Source of the DNA: Bradyrhizobiaceae bacterium Ga0074131
GTDB taxonomy: Bacteria; Pseudomonadota; Alphaproteobacteria; Rhizobiales; Xanthobacteraceae
Assembly: GCA_001464035.1 (NCBI GenBank)
Contig: LNEC01000022.1
Coordinates: 62,001 to 126,000 of the forward strand
DNA length: 64,000 nucleotides
Direction of reading: 5' to 3'
In this document: piece by piece, positions 58,175 to 64,000 of the stretch
How the letters are laid out: every line of letters begins with the position of its first letter
How positions within the stretch are numbered: position 1 is the first letter of the stretch
The notes under the pieces: model-generated
The model's input: only the letters and a program-made list of their open reading frames with translations
Database searches by the model: none
Told to the model about the DNA's origin: nothing
Position numbers and translations under genes: made by a program

Positions 58175-59617
58175 ATGTCCGATATCGGTGTCGCCGAAAT
58201 CCCCGTGGACGACGACGAGCGCCCGCTGCCGCCGCCGGACGCGCCGGTGAAAAACGCGCTGGTCGAGGGTCCGATCCTGCGCACGCTGTTGTGGCTGGCA
58301 TGGCCGAACGTGATCGCGCTCTCCGCCGGCACCTGCGTGGTGATCGCCGAGACTTCCTATATCGGCCGGCTCGGCGTCGAGTCGCTGGCGGCGATGGCAC
58401 TGGTGTTTCCGTTCGTGATCCTGACCATGACCATGTCGGGCGGCGCGATGGGGGGCGGCGTGGCGTCGGCGATCGCGCGCGCGATCGGCGCCGGCGATAT
58501 CGACCGCGCGTCGACGCTGGCGGCGCACGCACTGCTGATCGGCGTCTGCCTTGGACTGGTGTTCATGCTGGGCATGCTGATCTTCGGACCCACGCTGCTG
58601 GAACTGCTCGGCGGCCGCGGCAACGTGCTGGCCCATGCGATCGGTTACGTTCAGATATTCTTCGGCGGCGCGGTGGTGCCGTGGCTGATGAACACCTTCG
58701 CGGGAATCCTGCGCGGCACCGGCAACATGAAGCTGCCGTCGCTGCTGATGCTGTCTTCCGCCGCCTGCCAGATCATTCTCGGCGGCACGCTGGGCCTCGG
58801 CCTAGGGCCGATCCCGTCATTCGGTATGCGCGGCGTCGCCGCCGGCTCGCTGGTCGCCTATGTGATCAGCGTATCCGTGATGGCCTGGTACATTTTTTCC
58901 GGGCGGGCCCGCGTGGTTCCCAAGATCAGGGGCCTGCGGATTCGGTGGGCTATGTTCTTCGATATCCTGAAGGTGGGCGCCATCTCCTGTTTCTCGCCGC
59001 TGCAATCGGTGCTCACCGTCGCCATCTTCACCCACATGCTGGCGCAGTTCGGCACCGAGATCCTGGCCGGCTACGGCGTCGGCGCAAGGCTCGAATTCAT
59101 GCTGACCTCGATCGCCTTCGCGGTCGGCATCGCCTCGGTGCCGATGGTCGGGATGGCGATCGGCGCGCGGCGGGTGGCGCGGGCGCGGCGGATCGCATGG
59201 ATCGCGGGCTGCGTCGCCTTCGTGTCGGTCGGTCTGGTGGCCACCGTGATTGCGATGTTTCCGGATCTCTGGGTCAACATTTTCACCGACGACCCCAGCG
59301 TACGCGCCGCCAGCCGGCAGTATCTGTCGACGGCCGCGCCGATGTACGCCTTCATTGGGCTGTCGATTTCGATGTACTTCTCCTCGCAGGGCGCGGCGAA
59401 GGTGCTGGGGCCGGTGCTGGCGCAGACCGCGCGGCTGGTGTTCGTGGCCGCCGGCGGCTGGTGGCTGTCGACCTACGACGCGACTGCGGCGAACTATTTC
59501 GCCTTGGCGGCGGCCTCCATGGTGGTGCTCGGCGTGCTGTCCGCCGCGAGCGTCATTTTCACGCGATGGGGACCCAAGGGCGATCCGCTCCCGGATGTTC
59601 GCCCCGCACTGTCGTAA
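58175..59617 (+). CDS. MATE family efflux transporter
   Basis: Encodes 480 aa, the usual MATE length, with about 12 membrane helices. It starts MSDIGVAEIPVDDDERPLPP (an extended N-terminus), then LLWLAWPNVIALSAGTCVVIAETSYIGRLGVES, the first MATE repeat, and ISCFSPLQSVLTVAIFTHML in the second half. Exports cationic drugs or metabolites by H+ or Na+ antiport. It follows the unknown gene by 148 bp. Substrate unknown. Confidence 0.93.
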   Translation: MSDIGVAEIPVDDDERPLPPPDAPVKNALVEGPILRTLLWLAWPNVIALSAGTCVVIAETSYIGRLGVESLAAMALVFPFVILTMTMSGGAMGGGVASAIARAIGAGDIDRASTLAAHALLIGVCLGLVFMLGMLIFGPTLLELLGGRGNVLAHAIGYVQIFFGGAVVPWLMNTFAGILRGTGNMKLPSLLMLSSAACQIILGGTLGLGLGPIPSFGMRGVAAGSLVAYVISVSVMAWYIFSGRARVVPKIRGLRIRWAMFFDILKVGAISCFSPLQSVLTVAIFTHMLAQFGTEILAGYGVGARLEFMLTSIAFAVGIASVPMVGMAIGARRVARARRIAWIAGCVAFVSVGLVATVIAMFPDLWVNIFTDDPSVRAASRQYLSTAAPMYAFIGLSISMYFSSQGAAKVLGPVLAQTARLVFVAAGGWWLSTYDATAANYFALAAASMVVLGVLSAASVIFTRWGPKGDPLPDVRPALS

Positions 59618-59670
59618 TCGTCATGGCGAGCGATCGGGATGTCTTTGTGGATGGGAGAAATCCTTCTCTC

Positions 59671-59783
59671 GAGGAGTGAGATCCTGAGGAGCGGCTTCTT
59701 CGCCGCGTCTCGAAGGATGAGGGGCACCGGTGCTCGCGGTCCATCCTTTGAGACGCCGCTCAATGGCGCGGCTCTCAGGATGA
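59671..59783. repeat. Palindromic intergenic repeat (family 2), copy
   Basis: GAGTGAGATCCTGAGGAGCG and TTTGAGACGCCGCTCAATGG enclose GCGTCTCGAAGGATGAGGGGC. It lies after the MATE gene, facing the convergent VOC gene. Confidence 0.65.
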
Positions 59784-59804
59784 CGTTGGTGAATGCTTTG
59801 ACGC

Positions 59805-60164
59805 CTACGTGCACACCGCCTCGACATTGTTGCCATCCGGATCGATCAGGAACGCCGCATAGTAAGTCGGGCCGTAGTCGGCGCGGGGGCCGGCGCCGCC
59901 GTTGTCGCGGCCGCCGGCCTTCAATCCCTCGCTGTGAAACTTCTCGATCGCGGCGTGATCGGGTGCGCGGAAGGCGACATGCGCGCCGGCGCCGTTCTGC
60001 CCCTTGTGCAGATGAAGCCAGAGCGCCGGCTCGCCCTTGGGGCCGAAGCCCGCGCCGTTCTCGTCGCGCGAGCACATCACATACCCGAGCGGCCCCAGCA
60101 CCGCGGTGTAGAAGCGCACGCTGGCGTCGATGCTTTTAACCTTCAATCCGATGTGGTCGTACAT
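59805..60164 (-). CDS. VOC family protein (glyoxalase-like)
   Basis: Encodes 119 aa, one vicinal-oxygen-chelate module. MYDHIGLKVKSIDASVRFYTAVLGPLGY is the start, with the metal His in DHIGLKV; AFRAPDHAAIEKFHSEG and the final AFLIDPDGNNVEAV follow (the last with the Glu). Dioxygenase, glyoxalase or resistance protein; substrate unknown. It lies 56 bp after the AraC regulator on the same strand. Confidence 0.88.
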   Translation of the reverse strand: MYDHIGLKVKSIDASVRFYTAVLGPLGYVMCSRDENGAGFGPKGEPALWLHLHKGQNGAGAHVAFRAPDHAAIEKFHSEGLKAGGRDNGGAGPRADYGPTYYAAFLIDPDGNNVEAVCT

Positions 60165-60220
60165 GATGATCTCCGATTCGAAGCACGTTCGAAGGACGTG
60201 CGGTTCGGAGACGAGCCTAG

Positions 60221-61060
60221 TCAGTGCAGAACCAGGCGTTCTTGGAAAATCTTGCGCATTCCGCGCGAGGCCTCGCGAAATTTACCGGGCGAAACGCCGG
60301 CGGCACGATGGAAGGTGCGGACGAAATTGGAGAGATCGCCGAACCCGACGTCATAGGCGACATCGGTGACGGAGAATGCGTCGTCGGCCAGCAGGCGCGC
60401 GGCATGGCGCAGCCGCGAGCGCACCAGATACTGGTGCGGGGTGACCCCGAGCACGCCCGAGAACAGCCGCAGGAAGTGGAACGGGCTGATCCCGGCCTGG
60501 GTGGCGGCCTGTTCGAGATCGATATCCAGATGCGAATGCGCGTCGATCCACAGCGCGGTTTCCACCGCGCGGCGGCGGTCCTTTGCTCCCGCCGCCGGGG
60601 GCCTTTGCGACCGCCCGGAAACCACCTCGACAAACCGGCCGGCGAACAGCGCCCCGACCTCGTCGAGGCCGATATCGCTGCGGCCATCGGCCGCCGCCTG
60701 CGCCAGCTCGCCCAGGACCATCAATTCGGGCAACGGAGGGGCGGCGCCGATCTGCCAGATCTCGCCGCGGTCGCCGATCGCCTGCACCAGGGCCTCGCCC
60801 AAGAAGAACGACAGGCACTCGTCGCCGCAGACATGGTCGTGGGTGCACATATATTCGTCGCCGGGATGGCCGACCAGCACCGACCCCGCCACCAGCTCGA
60901 AGGTGCGGCCGCGGCTGCGGCAGCCGAAGCTGCCCTTGCGGACATAGGAAACCGAGTGGCCGCTGTGCTGCTCCACGAACGGCGTGTCCGCCGGCCCGGC
61001 GGTGCAGCGGAAGTCGAACACCGAGATGGAATCGCTCTGCAAAAGCGGTGTTGCCGTCAT
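60221..61060 (-). CDS. AraC-family transcriptional regulator
   Basis: Encodes 279 aa. C-terminal double helix-turn-helix: DLEQAATQAGISPFHFLRLF and AYDVGFGDLSNFVRTFHRAAG. The N-terminal cupin-like sensing domain holds three Cys in GDEYMCTHDHVCGDECLSF, possibly a metal or redox site. It begins 9 bp after the end of the Ogt gene and precedes the VOC gene, so a single transcript Ogt-AraC-VOC is likely. Confidence 0.92.
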   Translation of the reverse strand: MTATPLLQSDSISVFDFRCTAGPADTPFVEQHSGHSVSYVRKGSFGCRSRGRTFELVAGSVLVGHPGDEYMCTHDHVCGDECLSFFLGEALVQAIGDRGEIWQIGAAPPLPELMVLGELAQAAADGRSDIGLDEVGALFAGRFVEVVSGRSQRPPAAGAKDRRRAVETALWIDAHSHLDIDLEQAATQAGISPFHFLRLFSGVLGVTPHQYLVRSRLRHAARLLADDAFSVTDVAYDVGFGDLSNFVRTFHRAAGVSPGKFREASRGMRKIFQERLVLH

Positions 61061-61069
61061 GAGGCAATT

Positions 61070-61651
61070 TTAGCTCTGCAGGCGCGGCGGGGCAACGGGC
61101 AGCAGCACGTCGAACAGGGTCTTGCCGCTGGTGCCGCCGTGCGCACCCTCGATGGAAAGCAGCCTGCGCTTGGAAATACTGCCGCCGTGCGGGGACATCC
61201 TGTCCGCATAGCTGCCGGCCTCGAGCACGCGATGGCAGGGCACGATGATCACAAACGGATTACGGGCCAGCGCCTGCGCCACTGCATGCACCGCGCCGGA
61301 GGCGCCGAGCTGTTTGGCGATTTCGCCATAGGTGCGGGTTTCACCGCGCTGGATCGCCTGGGTCAGCCGGTAGACCCGCTGGTTGAAGGCGTGGATGCCG
61401 GTCAGATCGAGGGCGACGTCGGAGAGCTCGCTTGGCTGGCCGCGCAACAGCGCCACGATGCCCTCGATCGCGATCTCGACATTCGGCGGCGGGCGCTGGT
61501 CGCGGGAGTCGGGGTAGAGCCTGTAGAGCCGCCGCCGTGTTTCGATCTCGCGCGCCTCGGGCAGCTGCACGCCGACGATCCCGGCCGGGCCCCACGCGAT
61601 GCCGCACCGGCCGATCATGGTGTCGAAAATGGTGTACCCACGCCCCGACAT
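61070..61651 (-). CDS. Methylated-DNA-protein-cysteine methyltransferase (Ogt/MGMT)
   Basis: Encodes about 193 aa. The alkyl-acceptor Cys lies in FVIIVPCHRVLEAG. GETRTYGEIAKQLGASGAVHAVAQALARNP is the helix-turn-helix minor groove binder. It reverses O6-methylguanine by transferring the methyl to itself. ATG 61651 with GGGGGCGGG upstream is preferred to one 18 bases upstream. It lies in front of the AraC regulator. Confidence 0.92.
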   Translation of the reverse strand: MSGRGYTIFDTMIGRCGIAWGPAGIVGVQLPEAREIETRRRLYRLYPDSRDQRPPPNVEIAIEGIVALLRGQPSELSDVALDLTGIHAFNQRVYRLTQAIQRGETRTYGEIAKQLGASGAVHAVAQALARNPFVIIVPCHRVLEAGSYADRMSPHGGSISKRRLLSIEGAHGGTSGKTLFDVLLPVAPPRLQS

Positions 61652-61795
61652 TACGCGACCCGCCCCCATGGCATCATAACACTGTCACAATCGGCCGCAC
61701 CTGGAATCTTGAGGGGTTGGTTAAGGCGGCGAGGGCGCGGGTGGCATGCCGCTTGGCGGACCGTCCAGTCTCGGCTAATTAGAGGACGAGCGACC

Positions 61796-61869
61796 GCGGG
61801 CGTAGTTCAATGGCAGAACGGCAGCTTCCCAAGCTGCATACGAGGGTTCGATTCCCTTCGCCCGCTCCA
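61796..61869 (+). tRNA. tRNA-Gly (CCC)
   Basis: Begins GCGGGCGTAGTTCAATGGC and ends GGGTTCGATTCCCTTCGCC-CGCTCCA. Acceptor stem GCGGGCG/CGCCCGC, D arm, anticodon stem GCAGC/GCTGC around TTCCCAA (anticodon CCC), and T loop TTCGATT are all intact. CCA is encoded. The tmRNA follows. Confidence 0.97.
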
Positions 61870-61924
61870 GATTTCGCCGGCCCTGGCAGGTCCGAAACCG
61901 GCCGCCAGCAGTCTAGCAATCGTG

Positions 61925-62261
61925 GGGGATCGCGCCTATATTTGGGATGTCGCAAGACGATGGCGCTGAAACTCTGAGCGGACTGCAGGCAGACCCGGGG
62001 GCAGTACCCGGCGCCTCCACCCTAGCAGCTTAAACAAGATCTTAGGCTGCTACGGCGGGGGCGAAACAGGATCGATGGCTGCGAAGAAGCTCTGAATTGT
62101 GCTCGGCATGATACCGCCGTTATCGGGTCAAAAACCTAAATGCAAACGATAACGTTGCATTGAACGAAGTGCGCCTCGCGGCGTAACCGTTCGGGGTTGG
62201 TCCACCTAGCAACAGAACGGCCATTGCCGCGTCAGCCTTCGGGCTGGCGCGGCTTTCATTT
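61925..62261 (+). ncRNA. ssrA: Circularly permuted two-piece tmRNA
   Basis: The acceptor piece comes first: CGGGGGCAGTACCCGGCGCCTCCACC ends at about 62021. A spacer with a hairpin TAGCAGC/GCTGCTA (62023-62053) is removed. The coding piece starts GGGGGCGAAACAGGATCGAT at 62057, whose GGGGGCG pairs with CGCCTCC of the acceptor piece. The tag ORF starts at GCA 62142 and reads ANDNVALNEVRLAA then TAA (62186). A hairpin terminator is at 62226. Mature ends are approximate. tmRNA with SmpB rescues stalled ribosomes. Confidence 0.93.
62226..62261 (+). terminator. Terminator of tmRNA
   Basis: GCCGCGTCAGCC, loop TTCG, GGGCTGGCGCGGC, then TTTCATTT. It closes the tmRNA coding piece. Confidence 0.75.
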
Positions 62262-62355
62262 GTGGACAGACCATGAGCAGGCCGATCTGATCGCCGGCCG
62301 TGGCAGGCGCCGAGCGCCCGGACGCTCGACCCCGAGCCGCGAAGCAGCCGCGACA

Positions 62356-62706
62356 TTACCGCGCCGCGGTGACCATGATCTCGACATTGTACTTCGGCGA
62401 CGCCAGCCTGGCCTCGACGGTGGCGCGCGCCGGGGTATTGCCCGCCGAGACCCAGCCGTCCCACACCGCGTTCATCTCGGCGAAGGTGTTCATGTCGGTG
62501 ATATAGATCGTCGCCGTCAGCAGCTTCGACTTGTCGCTTCCGGCCTTCTTGAGATGGCTGTCGATGGTCGCAAGAACGTCCTGCGTCTGCCTGGTGACGC
62601 TCTCGCCGGCCGCGTTGCTGCCGACCACGCCGGCGAGGTAGACGGTGTCGCCGTGGACCACGACCTGGCTCATGCGCGGGCCGGTATCGAAACGCTGGAT
62701 GGTCAT
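62356..62706 (-). CDS. RidA family protein
   Basis: Encodes 116 aa from ATG 62706, with AGGAG upstream. RidA/YjgF fold: MTIQRFDTGPRMSQVVVHGDTVYLAGVVG and NTPARATVEARLASPKYNVEIMVTA. The Arg in ARATVEA that binds the reactive carboxylate is present. RidA proteins deaminate enamine/imine intermediates of amino-acid metabolism; this may be of the RidA-like subgroup. It is convergent with the tmRNA. Confidence 0.9.
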   Translation of the reverse strand: MTIQRFDTGPRMSQVVVHGDTVYLAGVVGSNAAGESVTRQTQDVLATIDSHLKKAGSDKSKLLTATIYITDMNTFAEMNAVWDGWVSAGNTPARATVEARLASPKYNVEIMVTAAR

Positions 62707-62982
62707 AGGGTTCTCCTGACGATGGGGCGGATTACTTAGCGCGCGGACGCGGCATGCGCCACTGCGTTCTCGCCGTGTAAACGCCACGGAATGTGCCAGG
62801 GCGGGACGGGATCAGATTGGGGCGCGACGACGAACCATTCTTCTTCCCGTGCCCGGACGCAGCGCAGCACGCCTGCAGCCAGTCGAGGCATTCTACTTTG
62901 CATGGGGTTGTTTTCGCGATTTTTTGTAGAGGCCCTGCGGTGGGCGCTGCGTCGCGTCCGGGGCGCCTCTAACGGCTGATTC
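62707..62982. other. Spacer with dispersed repeat copy 3
   Basis: The 17-mer GCATGGGGTTGTTTTCG is at 62900-62916, followed by CGATTTTTTGTAG. No gene is convincing in this 276-bp spacer; a short open frame through it includes the repeat and lacks a ribosome site. Confidence 0.6.
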
Positions 62983-64000
62983 CTATCCCGCCGCCTTCGC
63001 AGCCGCCCTTCCTGCATTCCTGCCGGAAAACAGACAGCCGCCCAGAAACGTCCCCTCCAGCGAGCGATAGCCGTGCATGCCGCCGCCGCCGAAGCCGGCG
63101 GCCTCGCCGGCGGCGTAGAGCCCGGGCATGATCGAACCGTCGCTGCCGAACACCCGCGAGTCTAGGTCGGTTTCAAGACCGCCCAGCGTCTTGCGGGTCA
63201 GGATGTTGAGTTTGACGGCGATCAGCGGGCCCTGCGCGGGATCGAGAATCCGGTGCGGTTTGGCGGTGCGGATCAGCCGGTCGCCGATGTATTTTCGCGC
63301 GTTGTGGATGTTCATCACCTGCGTATCCTTGACGTAAGGATTTTCGATCTCGCGGTCGCGCGCCTCGATCTGGGCCTTGACGTGTTCGAGCTTCAGGAGA
63401 TGGTCGCCGGTGAGCTTGTTCATGGCCTCGACGAGATCGCCGAGATTGTCGCGCACGATGAAGTCGGCGCCATGGCTCTTGAAGGCTTCGACCGGCGCGG
63501 GCGCGCCCTTGTTGGTGGCGCGCCGGGCGGTCATCAACCAGCTCTTGCCGGTGAGATCAGGGTTTTGCTCGGAGCCGGAGAGGGCAAACTCCTTCTTGAT
63601 GATGCTCTGGGTCAGCACGAACCACGAATAGTCGTAGCCGGTCCCCATGATGTAGTGCAGCTGGCCGAGGGTGTCGGAGCCGGGGAACAGCGGCGAGGGC
63701 AGGCGTTTTCCCGTCGCGTCGAACCACATGGAGGACGGGCCCGGCAGGATCCGGATGCCGTGCCGCGGCCAGATCGGCGCCCAGTTCCGGATGCCCTCGA
63801 CATAGTGCCACATCCGGTCGCGGTTGATCAGCCGGGCGCCCGCGGCCTCGGTGATCCCGATCATCCGGCCGTCGACATGTGCGGGCACCCCGGAGATCAT
63901 GTTTCTGGGTGGGTCGCCGAGGCGCTTCGGCCAGTTCTGCCGCACCAGATCGTGATTGCCGCCGATCCCGCCGGAGGCAACGATCACGGCCTGCGCGTGC
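62983..64000 (-). CDS. FAD-binding dehydrogenase, partial (C-terminal part)
   Basis: The reading frame is still open at the window end (AVIVASGGIGGNHDLVRQNWP, with no in-window initiation site), so only about 338 C-terminal residues are present. Fumarate-reductase/3-ketosteroid-dehydrogenase-type flavoprotein: VIVASGGIGGN and the final VFGSDGSIMPGLYAAGEAAGFGGGGMHGYRSLEG-type FAD-binding end. ALVNKGAPAPVEAF-like linkers occur between. The substrate is unknown. Confidence 0.85.
   Translation of the reverse strand, partial: HAQAVIVASGGIGGNHDLVRQNWPKRLGDPPRNMISGVPAHVDGRMIGITEAAGARLINRDRMWHYVEGIRNWAPIWPRHGIRILPGPSSMWFDATGKRLPSPLFPGSDTLGQLHYIMGTGYDYSWFVLTQSIIKKEFALSGSEQNPDLTGKSWLMTARRATNKGAPAPVEAFKSHGADFIVRDNLGDLVEAMNKLTGDHLLKLEHVKAQIEARDREIENPYVKDTQVMNIHNARKYIGDRLIRTAKPHRILDPAQGPLIAVKLNILTRKTLGGLETDLDSRVFGSDGSIMPGLYAAGEAAGFGGGGMHGYRSLEGTFLGGCLFSGRNAGRAAAKAAG

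Noticed and set aside
60224..61969. Open frame of 581 aa on the plus strand
   Set aside because: Antisense to the AraC and Ogt genes, and it continues through the tRNA-Gly, so it cannot be a real gene.
62791..62979. Small open frame containing the 17-bp repeat
   Set aside because: No ribosome site, composition unlike neighbours, and the repeat explains its recurrent MGLF-type sequence.
1..64000. CRISPR arrays, insertion sequences, prophage or integrase genes
   Set aside because: No regularly spaced direct repeats, no transposase or integrase motifs and no long terminal inverted repeats were found.

Overview
The window is a contiguous stretch of high-GC alphaproteobacterial chromosome, most likely from Bradyrhizobium or a near relative (Nitrobacteraceae). 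This is inferred from a gcrA cell-cycle regulator with clustered GANTC sites, a circularly permuted two-piece tmRNA gene, a SAM-II riboswitch before metZ, an aerobic-type CobS/CobT cobaltochelatase pair, a CarD regulator, and several families of short palindromic intergenic repeats. About 50 protein genes, one tRNA, one tmRNA and one riboswitch can be supported. No phage, insertion sequence or CRISPR array was seen.

Layout. 0-8 kb: P-loop kinase, BolA, J-domain protein, DedA membrane protein, cobS-cobT followed by a Tat-exported esterase/phytase-like protein, and an Old Yellow Enzyme. 8-11.6 kb: chemoreceptor, DUF2235 hydrolase, DUF1902 protein. 11.8-19.2 kb: a catabolic or uptake island with two cytosine-deaminase-like amidohydrolases, a NitT/TauT-type ABC transporter, a GntR regulator and an NTF2-like protein. 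Three copies of the 10-mer GTGCATGCAA lie at its two divergent promoter regions, and a leftover fragment of the first amidohydrolase lies at its far end. 19.5-27 kb: rpmB, DUF3108 protein, a very long Suv3-like helicase, S4 protein, FdxA ferredoxin and CarD. 27-31 kb: SDR, polysaccharide deacetylase, OmpA/BON envelope protein plus a small membrane partner.

31-39.3 kb: UPF0104 membrane protein and the complete phosphate regulon phoR-pstSCAB-phoU-phoB, with a clear PHO box before pstS. 39.4-44 kb: gcrA, the arginine genes argD-argF behind a good promoter and a leader hairpin, hslO (Hsp33) and apaG. 44-47.4 kb: OpgC-type acyltransferase followed by two SGNH-hydrolase paralogues, the first lacking expected catalytic residues. 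47.5-50 kb: metZ under a SAM-II riboswitch with a terminator/antiterminator, and a double-length dCTP deaminase. 50-57 kb: a metal/oxyanion-flavoured region (DUF4010 MgtC-like, TauE/SafE, beta-propeller, ChrB domain with a compensated frameshift, DUF1127, VIT1/CCC1) and a sorbosone dehydrogenase-like lipoprotein. 57-64 kb: a protein of unknown family, MATE pump, an Ogt-AraC-VOC gene run, tRNA-Gly, tmRNA, RidA and the C-terminal part of a flavin dehydrogenase cut by the window end.

The least ordinary items are the shared GTGCATGCAA operator candidates, the OpgC-SGNH-SGNH unit with a probable pseudo-enzyme, the double frameshift in chrB, a three-copy 17-bp dispersed repeat, and a perfect 25-bp G-rich/C-rich inverted repeat inside the ABC-transporter transcript. 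All functional statements come from reading motifs; no database search was possible.
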